Below the pieces are notes generated by a model that worked only from the letters and a program-made list of their open reading frames with translations, was not told the origin of the DNA and made no database searches. Below are positions 53,109 to 60,530 of a stretch of DNA of 64,000 nt, in pieces. The stretch spans positions 1 through 64,000 of the forward strand of contig NZ_VRTY01000014.1 of the NCBI RefSeq assembly GCF_008017455.1. Reading direction: 5' to 3'. Source of the stretch: Pontibacter qinzhouensis (GTDB lineage Bacteria; Bacteroidota; Bacteroidia; Cytophagales; Hymenobacteraceae). The position numbers and the translations under genes were made by a program. How positions within the stretch are numbered: the stretch's first letter is position 1; the number at the start of each line of letters is the position of its first letter.

Positions 53109-53272
53109 TTATCGTGTTTTATAGTTTGCGTTTTGAAAAAGAAAAGGCTCTCCAGCTCCCATGCAGGATGTGTTATGAAGAAGAAAATAAGGAGAGCGGT
53201 GCTAATGGCGAAAATCGACCACATCCATTTGGTGAGCAATGAAGGAATCAGGCTTTGATTTGTTGTAGTCAT
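53105..53272 (-). CDS. 55-residue single-pass membrane protein
   Basis: A short gene missed by a 60-residue cutoff. It starts at ATG 53272 (MTTTNQSLIPSLLTKWMW) and has one helix around residues 18-33 (WSIFAISTALLIFFFI). Its stop overlaps the sbtA start as ATGA, so the two are likely translated together. It could be a small subunit or regulator of the permease; that is inference. It lies 48 bp after the carbonic-anhydrase-like gene. Confidence 0.65.
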   Translation of the reverse strand: MTTTNQSLIPSLLTKWMWSIFAISTALLIFFFITHPAWELESLFFFKTQTIKHDK

Positions 53273-53320
53273 TTCGGCTTTAGGGAAGGACTTGAAAGGG
53301 TGTCCTGGCAGCTGCCAAGG

Positions 53321-53818
53321 TTATTGATTTAGTTCTTTTAGCGTCAACTTCACTTCTTCCAGCTGGCCTTTTTCTTTTGTGGTAACCAAGCCTTTTATCC
53401 TGATCTGAGATTGAGTGATGGGTGACAGGAGCAGCTCATTGGAAAGAATGTCATCAGCTTGCCGCTGTATATTCAGTTTCGCCATGTTTTTCTTCTTGTC
53501 TGCCAGAGAGTCGCCTGCCATGACTGTGGCGTAATTATCTACAAGCAGGTCCCGCAATACCTGTTCTGCCTTAGTGTCAAAGCCTTTTTCCTGCTCCAGA
53601 ACACTCTTTATGAAAGGGCAGGAGGAGTCACTCACAATGATGACCTCATCAATAGCCTCCCTTTTGAGGAAGTCCTCCAATGTCTCCACATAATTTATTT
53701 CCTGAAAGTTAAATACGGCTCCAAGTGCGGTAAGAAAGAACACCTCCTGGCCATATTGTTCTTTGATGAGTGACTCTGTTTGGCTGGCCGGGCAAATGAG
53801 AAACAGCCTGTTTTTCAT
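53321..53818 (-). CDS. Beta-carbonic-anhydrase-like protein without zinc ligands
   Basis: A 165-residue cytosolic protein. The order of segments follows a beta-carbonic anhydrase: FLTALGAVFNFQ, IDEVIIVSDSSCPFIKSVL where the enzyme has its GHxxCG loop, then NIQRQADDIL and IKGLVTTKEKGQLEEVKL where it has the final strand pair. The catalytic CxDxR motif is missing and the His of the second ligand motif is replaced (SDSSCP). I infer a non-catalytic relative that may bind bicarbonate or regulate SbtA. It overlaps bioD by 4 bp. Confidence 0.6.
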   Translation of the reverse strand: MKNRLFLICPASQTESLIKEQYGQEVFFLTALGAVFNFQEINYVETLEDFLKREAIDEVIIVSDSSCPFIKSVLEQEKGFDTKAEQVLRDLLVDNYATVMAGDSLADKKKNMAKLNIQRQADDILSNELLLSPITQSQIRIKGLVTTKEKGQLEEVKLTLKELNQ

Positions 53819-54423
53819 ATCTCTATTTCTTTAGCGTATTTCAAGACAGTTGCTTTGTTGACTACCTTCTCCTCTTCAACTTTGAACAAAACGGGCAGTT
53901 GGGAATAGTGCTCAATAATGGCTTCTGTCTTTGGCGTGCTCTCGCCGTTAAATACAAGACCAAGAACAGGGATGTTCCTGCGCCTTAACTCCTGAACAGT
54001 GAGCAGTGTGTGGTTGATGCTTCCAAGATAGTTTCTGGACACCAGGACCACACTTGCTCGGAGGTGTGATATGAGATCAGCAATCAAATGCTCCTTATTG
54101 AGTGGAACCAATAAGCCGCCGGCTCCCTCAATAATCAAATGATTCTTTGTTTCCGGTACGATAAACTCTTCCAGCCTTATGGTTACTCCATCTATTTCAG
54201 CTGCCGCATGTGGGGAAAGAGGCTGTGAAAACGTGTACCTTTCCGGATGAAATATTGAGGTTGAATTGCCTGTCAGGTTCTTAACCTTTTGGGTATCAGA
54301 GTAGTCTAGATCACCCGATTGGATAGGTTTCCAGTAGTCGGCCTTTAACTTTTCCGTGAGAATGGCTGAAACCACTGTTTTCCCCACTTCCGTACCAATG
54401 CCAGTTACAAATAGTCTCTTCAT
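53815..54423 (-). CDS. bioD: Dethiobiotin synthetase
   Basis: A 202-residue enzyme that uses ATP and CO2 to close the ureido ring of dethiobiotin in biotin synthesis. P-loop GTEVGKT is at residues 10-16, the DAPA/CO2 region KPIQSGD follows near 32, and IIEGAGGLLVPL is near residue 98. Overlaps the next gene by 4 bp (ATGA) and starts 2 bp after the dihydroorotase stop. Confidence 0.93.
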   Translation of the reverse strand: MKRLFVTGIGTEVGKTVVSAILTEKLKADYWKPIQSGDLDYSDTQKVKNLTGNSTSIFHPERYTFSQPLSPHAAAEIDGVTIRLEEFIVPETKNHLIIEGAGGLLVPLNKEHLIADLISHLRASVVLVSRNYLGSINHTLLTVQELRRRNIPVLGLVFNGESTPKTEAIIEHYSQLPVLFKVEEEKVVNKATVLKYAKEIEI

Positions 54424-54425
54424 TC

Positions 54426-55778
54426 TTACCTTATCTTTTCAAATTCCAATCTCTTGCCTTTTGCTTCGCTGGCGAATTTTCCATTTGCATACACTAAATT
54501 TCCGTTTACCCATGTGTGAGTGACGCTGCTTGTGAAAACCTGTCCTGAAAAAGGCGACCAATTGCATTTATACAGCAGGTTTTGTGGATTTACCTGCCAT
54601 GGCCGGTTTATATCGACCAGAACCATATCTGCATAATATCCCTCCCGGATGTAGCCTCTTTCTTTGATTTTATAGATCTCAGCCACTTTATGGCTCATGG
54701 TTTCGACTATCTTTTCCAAACTTATTTTTTTCTGATGATAGAGTTCCAGCATAGCAACTAAGGCATGTTGAACTAAAGGACCCCCTGAATTCGCCTGAAA
54801 GTAATTTCCCGCTTTCTCTTCTTTGGTATGCGGAGCATGGTCGGTAGCAACAATATCTAATCTGCCATCTATAAGAGCCTCTAATAAACCTTTAGCGTCC
54901 TTTTCGCTTTTGATGGAAGGGTTCCATTTTATTTTGGAGCCCAACTGGTCATAATCCTTCTCTGAAAACCAAAGATGGTGGATACATGCTTCGGCTGTTA
55001 TGCGCTTTTCTCTGGCTTTTGCTTTGTTGTCAAGAAGGTTTGTTTCTGCCAGTGTGGAAATATGAAACAGGTGGAGGCGGCTGCTGTGCTTGCGTGCAAT
55101 CTGCAACACCCTTTCAGTTGCTTTTACACAGGCCTCTTCACTTCTTATCAATGGATGGCAGCCAAAGGGTATGTTATCGCCGTATTTTCTCCGGAATAAT
55201 TCAGTATTCCTTTTTATGATGCTGTCATCCTCACAATGCAGGGCAACTAAGGTGCTGGTTCTGGAAAATAGTTTTTCTAAGAAATCTGGATAATTTGCCA
55301 GTATCCCTTCATCATTGTGAAAGTAGAGGCCATCATCGGTGATGCCGCAAACGTTCTCAGTATCCGTTCTTAAGGCTTCCTCTAAGTTGTCTTTCCCAAT
55401 GCCCATGAAAAAGGAATAGTTCGCAAGGGACTTCTCAGCCGCCAAACCGTATTTTTCTTCAAGCAATTCCTGCGTCAGCGTATTAGGAACGGTATTGGGC
55501 ATGTCCATATAGGAGGTAACACCACCCGCAACGGCAGCTTTTGACTCGGAGAAGATGTCTGCTTTGTGAGTGAGGCCGGGGTCCCTGAAGTGCACCTGGT
55601 CATCAATAACACCCGGCATCAAATACAGTCCTTCCGCGTTGATCTCCATATATCTTCCTTCTTTTGGAGAAGTAATCTCAGGAGCAACCTTCTCAATTCT
55701 GTCTTTTGCAATCAACACATCTGCAACAAACACGCTTCCCTCGTTTACGACATTCGCGTTGCGTATAATAGTTTTCAT
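54426..55778 (-). CDS. pyrC: Dihydroorotase
   Basis: A 450-residue amidohydrolase of pyrimidine synthesis. Metal- and substrate-site motifs are IDDQVHFRDPGLTHK, MDMPNTVPNT, GITDDGLYFH, LHCEDD, FHISTL and ATDHAPHTKEEK. The first His of the canonical HxH is Gln, a variant I recall from Bacteroidota dihydroorotases, so activity is still likely. It is in an operon with bioD, a permease and DUF6671. Confidence 0.88.
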   Translation of the reverse strand: MKTIIRNANVVNEGSVFVADVLIAKDRIEKVAPEITSPKEGRYMEINAEGLYLMPGVIDDQVHFRDPGLTHKADIFSESKAAVAGGVTSYMDMPNTVPNTLTQELLEEKYGLAAEKSLANYSFFMGIGKDNLEEALRTDTENVCGITDDGLYFHNDEGILANYPDFLEKLFSRTSTLVALHCEDDSIIKRNTELFRRKYGDNIPFGCHPLIRSEEACVKATERVLQIARKHSSRLHLFHISTLAETNLLDNKAKAREKRITAEACIHHLWFSEKDYDQLGSKIKWNPSIKSEKDAKGLLEALIDGRLDIVATDHAPHTKEEKAGNYFQANSGGPLVQHALVAMLELYHQKKISLEKIVETMSHKVAEIYKIKERGYIREGYYADMVLVDINRPWQVNPQNLLYKCNWSPFSGQVFTSSVTHTWVNGNLVYANGKFASEAKGKRLEFEKIR

Positions 55779-55831
55779 CTCCGGCTTTTAAGTTGCTCTT
55801 AGGTCTTTATTTGATTTTCTAATCTGGTTAT

Positions 55832-56668
55832 CTATGGATTACACAGGTCGCAGTACATCGGGTCCTCGCTGGTTTTTTGATGCGGGTACTTCTCTTCTTT
55901 CACGAATGCGCACTTCTGACACTCATATACATAGCTCAGTATGGAACGGGTAGGGTAACGGCACCATTCGCAGGGTAGGCCCGGATGAGCTCCGGTGATA
56001 CCGAAGCCAGGGGTAGCGCAGTGGGGGCAACGTGAGCGGACTTTCTCTAGTAACTTCTGGGCTGCCTGTCCGATTACTTTCATCCGCGTAGGGTTCAGCA
56101 TCGCCCTCATGTCCGTTTCCACGTACACTGTGCCGTGCTTTCCTAATAAATGATAGAAATAGTCTTTAAGCTGGCTCCAGTCCTGAATACCTTTTATAAC
56201 CCCGGCATTGTCTTCTCTCGACTTGCGGAGTATCAGCGCATGCGACGGGAACTGCGCTCTTTCAGCAAAGCTTGCCAGCTGGCTCTCTGTGTGAACTTGT
56301 TCCCCTCCAAAGTTGGTTTCGGTGCTTAACTCCCTGACGATGATCTCCAGGTTGTTCTCCCTATCTATGAAGATCAGGATTTCCTCATCAGCATGCAGGA
56401 AGAAAAAGGAAGGATGGGGTCCAAAGGACCCCTCACTAGCGATGCCCAAGTCGCAACTATACAACTCCATTACCTTCAGGCACTTGTTCCGTACGGTGGT
56501 GATCGGATCGTCCTTTCTTTCTATCTCTCCGCTAAAAGTGCCAAACGTATCTGTGTCAAAGCTCTCTGAGACAAAGCATTCTACCCCAAAGGCCTCCTGA
56601 AAGAGGGGGACAATCACATTTTCTTTCTTATGCTTGGTAGCTATGAGCAAGCTCCTGCCTTTGAACAT
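55832..56668 (-). CDS. DUF6671 family protein with C-terminal zinc ribbons
   Basis: A 278-residue protein. The N-terminal half (RSLLIATKHKKENVIVPLFQ and CLKVMELYSCDLGIASEGSFG) fits DUF6671. The C-terminus carries two cysteine pairs of ribbon type: CPHC with CEWC and CQKC with CDLC. Function is unknown. ATG at 56668 opens the conserved part; a start at 56701 is possible and would overlap the upstream gene more. Confidence 0.75.
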   Translation of the reverse strand: MFKGRSLLIATKHKKENVIVPLFQEAFGVECFVSESFDTDTFGTFSGEIERKDDPITTVRNKCLKVMELYSCDLGIASEGSFGPHPSFFFLHADEEILIFIDRENNLEIIVRELSTETNFGGEQVHTESQLASFAERAQFPSHALILRKSREDNAGVIKGIQDWSQLKDYFYHLLGKHGTVYVETDMRAMLNPTRMKVIGQAAQKLLEKVRSRCPHCATPGFGITGAHPGLPCEWCRYPTRSILSYVYECQKCAFVKEEKYPHQKTSEDPMYCDLCNP

Positions 56669-56954
56669 AATCACCGGGTTGACCTTTGGCTTCGAAAGCA
56701 ACGTTTATGGTTGACTCTATTTTTAAGCTGCTGCTTGCCTCCTGCGCTTTTTGAATAAGAGCGATGATTTGCGCCCTTGCTTCCTCCAGCTCATTTACCC
56801 TTGACTCCGATGCAGTGTCGGGTTTGCCGAAACGAACTTGCGCGCTAAAATTTTGAAGCTTATAAAAGTTGATTTTACTGTTTACCACATCAAGGAGTGT
56901 TTCCTTGGCCTCCATAGGGGTGTAATCACCCATGATCAAATTAATTGTTGTCAT
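56628..56954 (-). CDS. Conserved small protein of the inorganic-carbon operon
   Basis: A 108-residue protein, mainly helical, starting MTTINLIMGDYTPMEAKETL with a later FGKPDTASESRVNELEEARA. I recall similar short proteins in Bacteroidetes but no function. Its end overlaps the DUF6671 start by 41 bp, and it follows the small membrane gene by 15 bp. Confidence 0.6.
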   Translation of the reverse strand: MTTINLIMGDYTPMEAKETLLDVVNSKINFYKLQNFSAQVRFGKPDTASESRVNELEEARAQIIALIQKAQEASSSLKIESTINVAFEAKGQPGDYVQRQELAHSYQA

Positions 56955-56969
56955 AAAAATTGTTTTTAT

Positions 56970-57230
56970 TTAAGAAGTTTTTGGAAGAATTCGAATAAGA
57001 TTTAAACAAGCGATAATGGCTAAAGCTTTGGTAAGCTCCGTCAGTAAAGACGCTTCATTATTGGCTGTGATGAAAAAGCAGACAACTAATGAAACCAAGC
57101 TCAAAAAGATCCTAAATTGCTTCATTCTACTATAAATGTCGCCTTTCGCCACGGTGATCTTCCTTGAAACCGGGGCACTCACCGACTCAGGGGATTTCCC
57201 ATGGTCTTCGGTTAATCTCATTTCGTTCAT
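56970..57230 (-). CDS. Small membrane protein, first gene of the operon
   Basis: An 86-residue protein with a charged N-terminus and two hydrophobic segments (FLSLVSLVVCFFIT and LTKALAIIACLNLIRIL). It starts 85 bp from the divergent LysR gene. No family is recognised. Confidence 0.55.
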   Translation of the reverse strand: MNEMRLTEDHGKSPESVSAPVSRKITVAKGDIYSRMKQFRIFLSLVSLVVCFFITANNEASLLTELTKALAIIACLNLIRILPKTS

Positions 57231-57315
57231 GTGCGATTTATTTGTGCTACAAAAATGACTAATTGTTTATATAAATAAAAATATATACTTTTAATGCGGT
57301 CCATAAATAAACTTT
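57231..57315. promoter_or_regulatory. Divergent promoter region of the LysR regulator and operon
   Basis: Only 85 bp separate the two start codons, and the middle is AT-rich (TTTATATAAATAAA). LysR regulators normally bind such a region at a T-N11-A box. No exact TAnnTTTG element was identified. Confidence 0.5.
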
Positions 57316-58239
57316 ATGAACTATACATTGCATCAATTGCAGGTGTTCCTGAAAATCACCCAGACGCAAAGCATCACAAAGGCTGCCGAGGAGCTGCACC
57401 TGACGCAGCCAGCCGTGTCCATTCAACTCAGGAACCTGCAGGACCAGTTTGAGATACCCCTGACAGAGGTGATTGGAAGAAGAATTTTCATAACCGACTT
57501 CGGCAAGGAAATAGCTGTTGCGGCCGAAAGGATTCTGAATGAGGTTCATGCCATCAATTACAAAACACTTGCGTACAAAGGGCAGTTGATCGGCCGCCTG
57601 AAAATCACGGTTGTGTCAACGGGCAAGTATGTTATGCCTTATTTTCTGTCTGCTTTTTTAAAGCAGCACCGCGGCATAGAGTTGGTGCTGGACGTCACTA
57701 ACAAAGCCAGGGTGATTGAGAGCCTGGAAAAGAACGAGGTCGATTTTTCCCTGGTGTCGGTCTTGCCCGAGAACCTGCAGGTCGAAAACATAGAACTGAT
57801 GGAAAACAAGCTGTATTTGGTCGGCAACAGGGAGCAGCACTTTAAAAGCCAGCTTCACAACAACAGCATTTTTGAGGAGATCCCTTTAATTTACCGGGAG
57901 GCGGGCTCCGGCACCAGGCACGTAATGGAAAGATATATCAGGCAGAACAGCCTGCCTGTGATAAAAAAGATGGAGCTAACCTCAAACGAAGCCGTAAAGC
58001 AGGCTGTGATAGCAGGGTTAGGATACTCCATTATGCCCTTGATAGGAATTAAGAATGAGTTAAACAATGGTGATCTGCAGATTATCCCTGTCAAGGGATT
58101 CCCTATTGAGTCGACCTGGAACCTGATATGGCTAAAGAACAAAAGCTTTTCACCCGTTGCCAATTCATTCCTAGACTACATACAAAAAGAAAAAGGCAAA
58201 ACAATTCAGGAATGGTTCGGCTGGCTTAATCAGTTTTGA
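57316..58239 (+). CDS. LysR-type transcriptional regulator
   Basis: A 307-residue LysR protein. Residues 1-60 form the winged helix-turn-helix (LHQLQVFLKITQTQSITKAA, LTQPAVSIQLRNLQDQF). The C-terminal part has the periplasmic-binding-like effector domain (IAVAAERIL, VIAGLGYSIMPLIG). Divergent orientation to the bicarbonate operon indicates it controls that operon, in the manner of CcmR/CbbR-type carbon regulators; the ligand is unknown. Confidence 0.88.
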   Translation: MNYTLHQLQVFLKITQTQSITKAAEELHLTQPAVSIQLRNLQDQFEIPLTEVIGRRIFITDFGKEIAVAAERILNEVHAINYKTLAYKGQLIGRLKITVVSTGKYVMPYFLSAFLKQHRGIELVLDVTNKARVIESLEKNEVDFSLVSVLPENLQVENIELMENKLYLVGNREQHFKSQLHNNSIFEEIPLIYREAGSGTRHVMERYIRQNSLPVIKKMELTSNEAVKQAVIAGLGYSIMPLIGIKNELNNGDLQIIPVKGFPIESTWNLIWLKNKSFSPVANSFLDYIQKEKGKTIQEWFGWLNQF

Positions 58240-58318
58240 CAAGCGCACAGGGTCACCCTATGCATAGACTATTTGTTTGCCCGCTCCCATCTCCATTTCC
58301 CTCTTCTGGAGCCGCCAC

Positions 58319-58355
58319 AAAGCCTCCTGATTGATCATTCAACCAGGAGGCTTTT
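58319..58355. terminator. Bidirectional terminator between LysR and the SulP fragment
   Basis: AGCCTCCTG at 58321-58329 pairs with CAGGAGGCT at 58344-58352; an A tract before and a T tract after allow termination both ways. It separates convergent genes. Confidence 0.85.
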
Positions 58356-58432
58356 GCTTTGTATTCCTGAACTGAAGCCTGGAGTAATTCAGGCGATGGC
58401 TTAGCTTAGCTTAGTTACCCTGAGTGATCCTT

Positions 58433-58892
58433 TTAGGCGGCTACTTTCACATCTCCTCTCCGTTGCATCCTCACCCTTGCCGCCTGCGGATGTTTCGAAA
58501 TGGGCCTGTGAGCGTGCAATCCTGTAATTTCCAGCTGTCCTCCCTGGCCAATATACTCCTCCCGGTACTGATGCAGGTGCTTCATCACCGTGTGGTCCAC
58601 GACTACGGTTTCGGAAAAATCGAGCACGAGGTGTTGCTGGCGTGGCAGGCTGTCAAGATACTTGCGTAATTTGATGTAGTTGCTGAACACTGCTCCATCC
58701 GACAAGGCGATGTGAAAGTAGTCTTTGCCTTCGTGCTGCTGAAGCTTTATGCCGGGCCTGAAGATACTTTTCACCGGTAACCCTTTCATCATCAGGATGA
58801 GCAGCTCGGCAGCTATACCAGCACCTATACCGATGAGCAGATCGGACGAGAGGGTGGAGATGATTGTAATGAGAAAGATCACCAGCTGCTCC
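58433..58892 (-). pseudogene. C-terminal fragment of a SulP anion transporter
   Basis: The reading begins at the IS5-family edge with EQLVIFLITIISTLSSDLLI, the last membrane helix of SulP transporters, and then gives a full STAS domain (YFHIALSDGAVFSNYIKLRK, LVLDFSETVVVDHTVMKHL). About 400 N-terminal residues are missing. SulP members include bicarbonate importers (BicA), so it may once have been part of the inorganic-carbon locus. As it stands it is not a transporter. Confidence 0.82.
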
Positions 58893-59700
58893 TAGGTTGT
58901 GTTGACAACTACTGAATGATTTATGGCGGTAATTGTTTATAGCTTAAAAAGCTTATGCGACGCTACGAAATCAGCGACCAAGCCTGGCATCGTATCAGTG
59001 GTTTATTGCCGGGCAAATCCACTGATGTGGGCCGTACGGCCAGAGACAACCGCCAGTTCCTCAACGCCGTGCTCTGGATTGCCCGCAGTGGTGCCCCCTG
59101 GCGCGACCTTCCCGAGCGCTTCGGCCCCTGGAACTCTGTCTACCAACGCTTCCGCCGCTGGGCCCGCAAAGGCGTATGGCAGCAGGTCTTTGAGGAGCTA
59201 CAGGAACCGGACCTGGACTGGCTCCTGCTCGACTCCACTACCATCAGAGCGCACCAGCAGGCGGCAGGGCAAAAAAACAACGGCAGCGGCAGAAGCTTTA
59301 GGCCGCAGCCGTGGCGGCTTCAGCACCAAGGTACATGCCTGCTGCGATGCCCTAGGCAACCCCCGCAGGCTTTTCCTCTCCGTGGGGCAGCAGTCCGACC
59401 ACCGGCAGGCAGAGGATTTACTGGCAGAAGACAAACCCGGAGCAGTAGTGGCTGACAAAGGCTATGACAGCAAAAGCTTTGCTCAGTTCATTACGGAACG
59501 TGGCGCTGAAGTAGTGATTCCTTCCAGAGCGAATGCCAAGGAGCCTCGTCTCATTGATGAGAACCTCTACAAGGACAGAAACAAGATCGAGCGCTTCTTC
59601 AACAGAATCAAACATTACAGACGCATCGCTACCCGATACGATAAAACAGCTGCTTCTTACTTAGTTTTGTACATATACGCCTGTATTGTTCTAAGACTAA
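58893..59700 (+). mobile_element. IS5-family element, right end missing
   Basis: The left edge lies near 58893 in AGGTTGTGTTGACAACT. The matching inverted repeat (AGTTGTCAACACAACCT) is not found on the right, so the right terminus is lost and the right junction, near 59700, falls into a rep gene remnant. Such a lost end points to an IS-mediated deletion that joined two formerly separate stretches. Confidence 0.7.
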
Positions 59701-59723
59701 GCAGTTGCTCCAGCTCAGCTTGA
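58955..59723 (+). pseudogene. IS5-family transposase in two frames
   Basis: The first frame (58955 on) gives an OrfA-like start RRYEISDQAWHRISGLLP, the first catalytic Asp in WLLLDSTTIRAHQ and ends near 59455. The second frame, from about 59268, gives STKVHACCDALG, Asp in VVADKGYDSK and Glu in DRNKIERFFNRIKHYRR. A run of seven A at about 59274 is where the frames meet; the second is +1 relative to the first. IS5-type elements can use programmed frameshifting, so this may be normal, but the lost right end makes it inactive in transposition. Confidence 0.75.
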
Positions 59724-60141
59724 GTATCGTTTCCTTTTAAATCAAGCAGATAGGGAGCTAAATCGCTATTGATCTTTGTGACAATAAATCTGCTATCCTG
59801 TGTATATCTTACTGTTGGAAAGATAACCATACTTTCATAAGATTTCTGAACCTTGCCTTTTTTATCAGTTGATATTTGCTCTATCTTGAATTTCATTTCC
59901 TGTAGATCATTAGCAAGTTTTACAACCTATTTAGTTTTTACCTCCTTTTGAAGCATATAGGGCATCTACAGGTATTTTTACATGACTCAGTTCCTTATCA
60001 TCTTTATGTATGTGACCTAGTGCATAAATAAATGCACGTAATTGAACAGTTGGAATATCAAAGTCGCTATTAACTAAATTGTTATGATGCGTTACAACCT
60101 TATTGGGCTGCTTAGCTGGTATATATTAGAGTATCACTCAT
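59700..60141 (-). pseudogene. Plasmid replication initiator (Rep_3/RepB type), broken
   Basis: Several minus-strand frames read as one RepB-like protein: MSDTLI from ATG 60141, then KVVTHHNNLVNSDFDIP and YALGHIHKDDKELSHVKIP, then VVKLANDLQEMKFKIEQIS, IVTKINSDLAPYLLDLKGN and TQAELEQLLSL. This is the Rep_3 initiator N-terminal winged-helix domain. At least two frameshifts and a stop interrupt it, and the C-terminal half is replaced by the IS5-family DNA. It shows that part of this sequence came from a plasmid replicon. Confidence 0.72.
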
Positions 60142-60193
60142 ATGAATAGAAGATTACAGTACACTACTGTATGTACTAAAAGTGCATCTTGTA

Positions 60194-60229
60194 CACCTAG
60201 CAAAAAATTGATTAATTTTTTGCTAGGTG
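60194..60229. repeat. 16-bp perfect hairpin between rep and kinase remnants
   Basis: CACCTAGCAAAAAATT at 60194-60209 is the exact reverse complement of 60214-60229, with a 4-base loop. A-runs and T-runs near the centre make it suited to terminating transcription in either direction, or it could belong to the origin of the lost replicon. Confidence 0.8.
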
Positions 60230-60248
60230 GGAATCTGTACATGTATCA

Positions 60249-60530
60249 TTAACAGATTCTGGTGGAGCAGACTTTATAATGCACATGCGCCCCCCCAGTT
60301 GCTGTAGCGCCTCGAAAGCAGGACGCAGCGTCTGCTCCATCTGCTTGGGATCCATGGCACGCGTCATACCGGCCACGCCTATCGCCTGCAAGCTCTGGTA
60401 GCGTGCCAGCAGCTCCGCCTGGGGTGGCTCCATGAACAGCACGGTACGGACGCCGGCACGGCTCAGGAACTCCAGCGGTAAAGTCGTCGCCGTAGTAGAC
60501 CAGCAGCAGGTGGTGCGGGTGGTTTGTCAT
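60249..60530 (-). pseudogene. DUF1537 (OiaK-like) kinase remnant
   Basis: The start ATG at 60530 overlaps the RuBisCO-like stop by one base (TAATG). The first frame gives YYGDDFT, the nucleotide-binding start of four-carbon acid sugar kinases (DUF1537). A deletion of about 14 bp then shifts the frame to LEFLSRAGVRTVLFMEPP and MTRAMDPKQMEQTLRP. A 7-G run (two extra) shifts it back to HVHYKVCST, after which the gene is lost. OiaK (3-oxo-isoapionate kinase) belongs to this family and pairs with RuBisCO-like decarboxylases. Confidence 0.75.
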
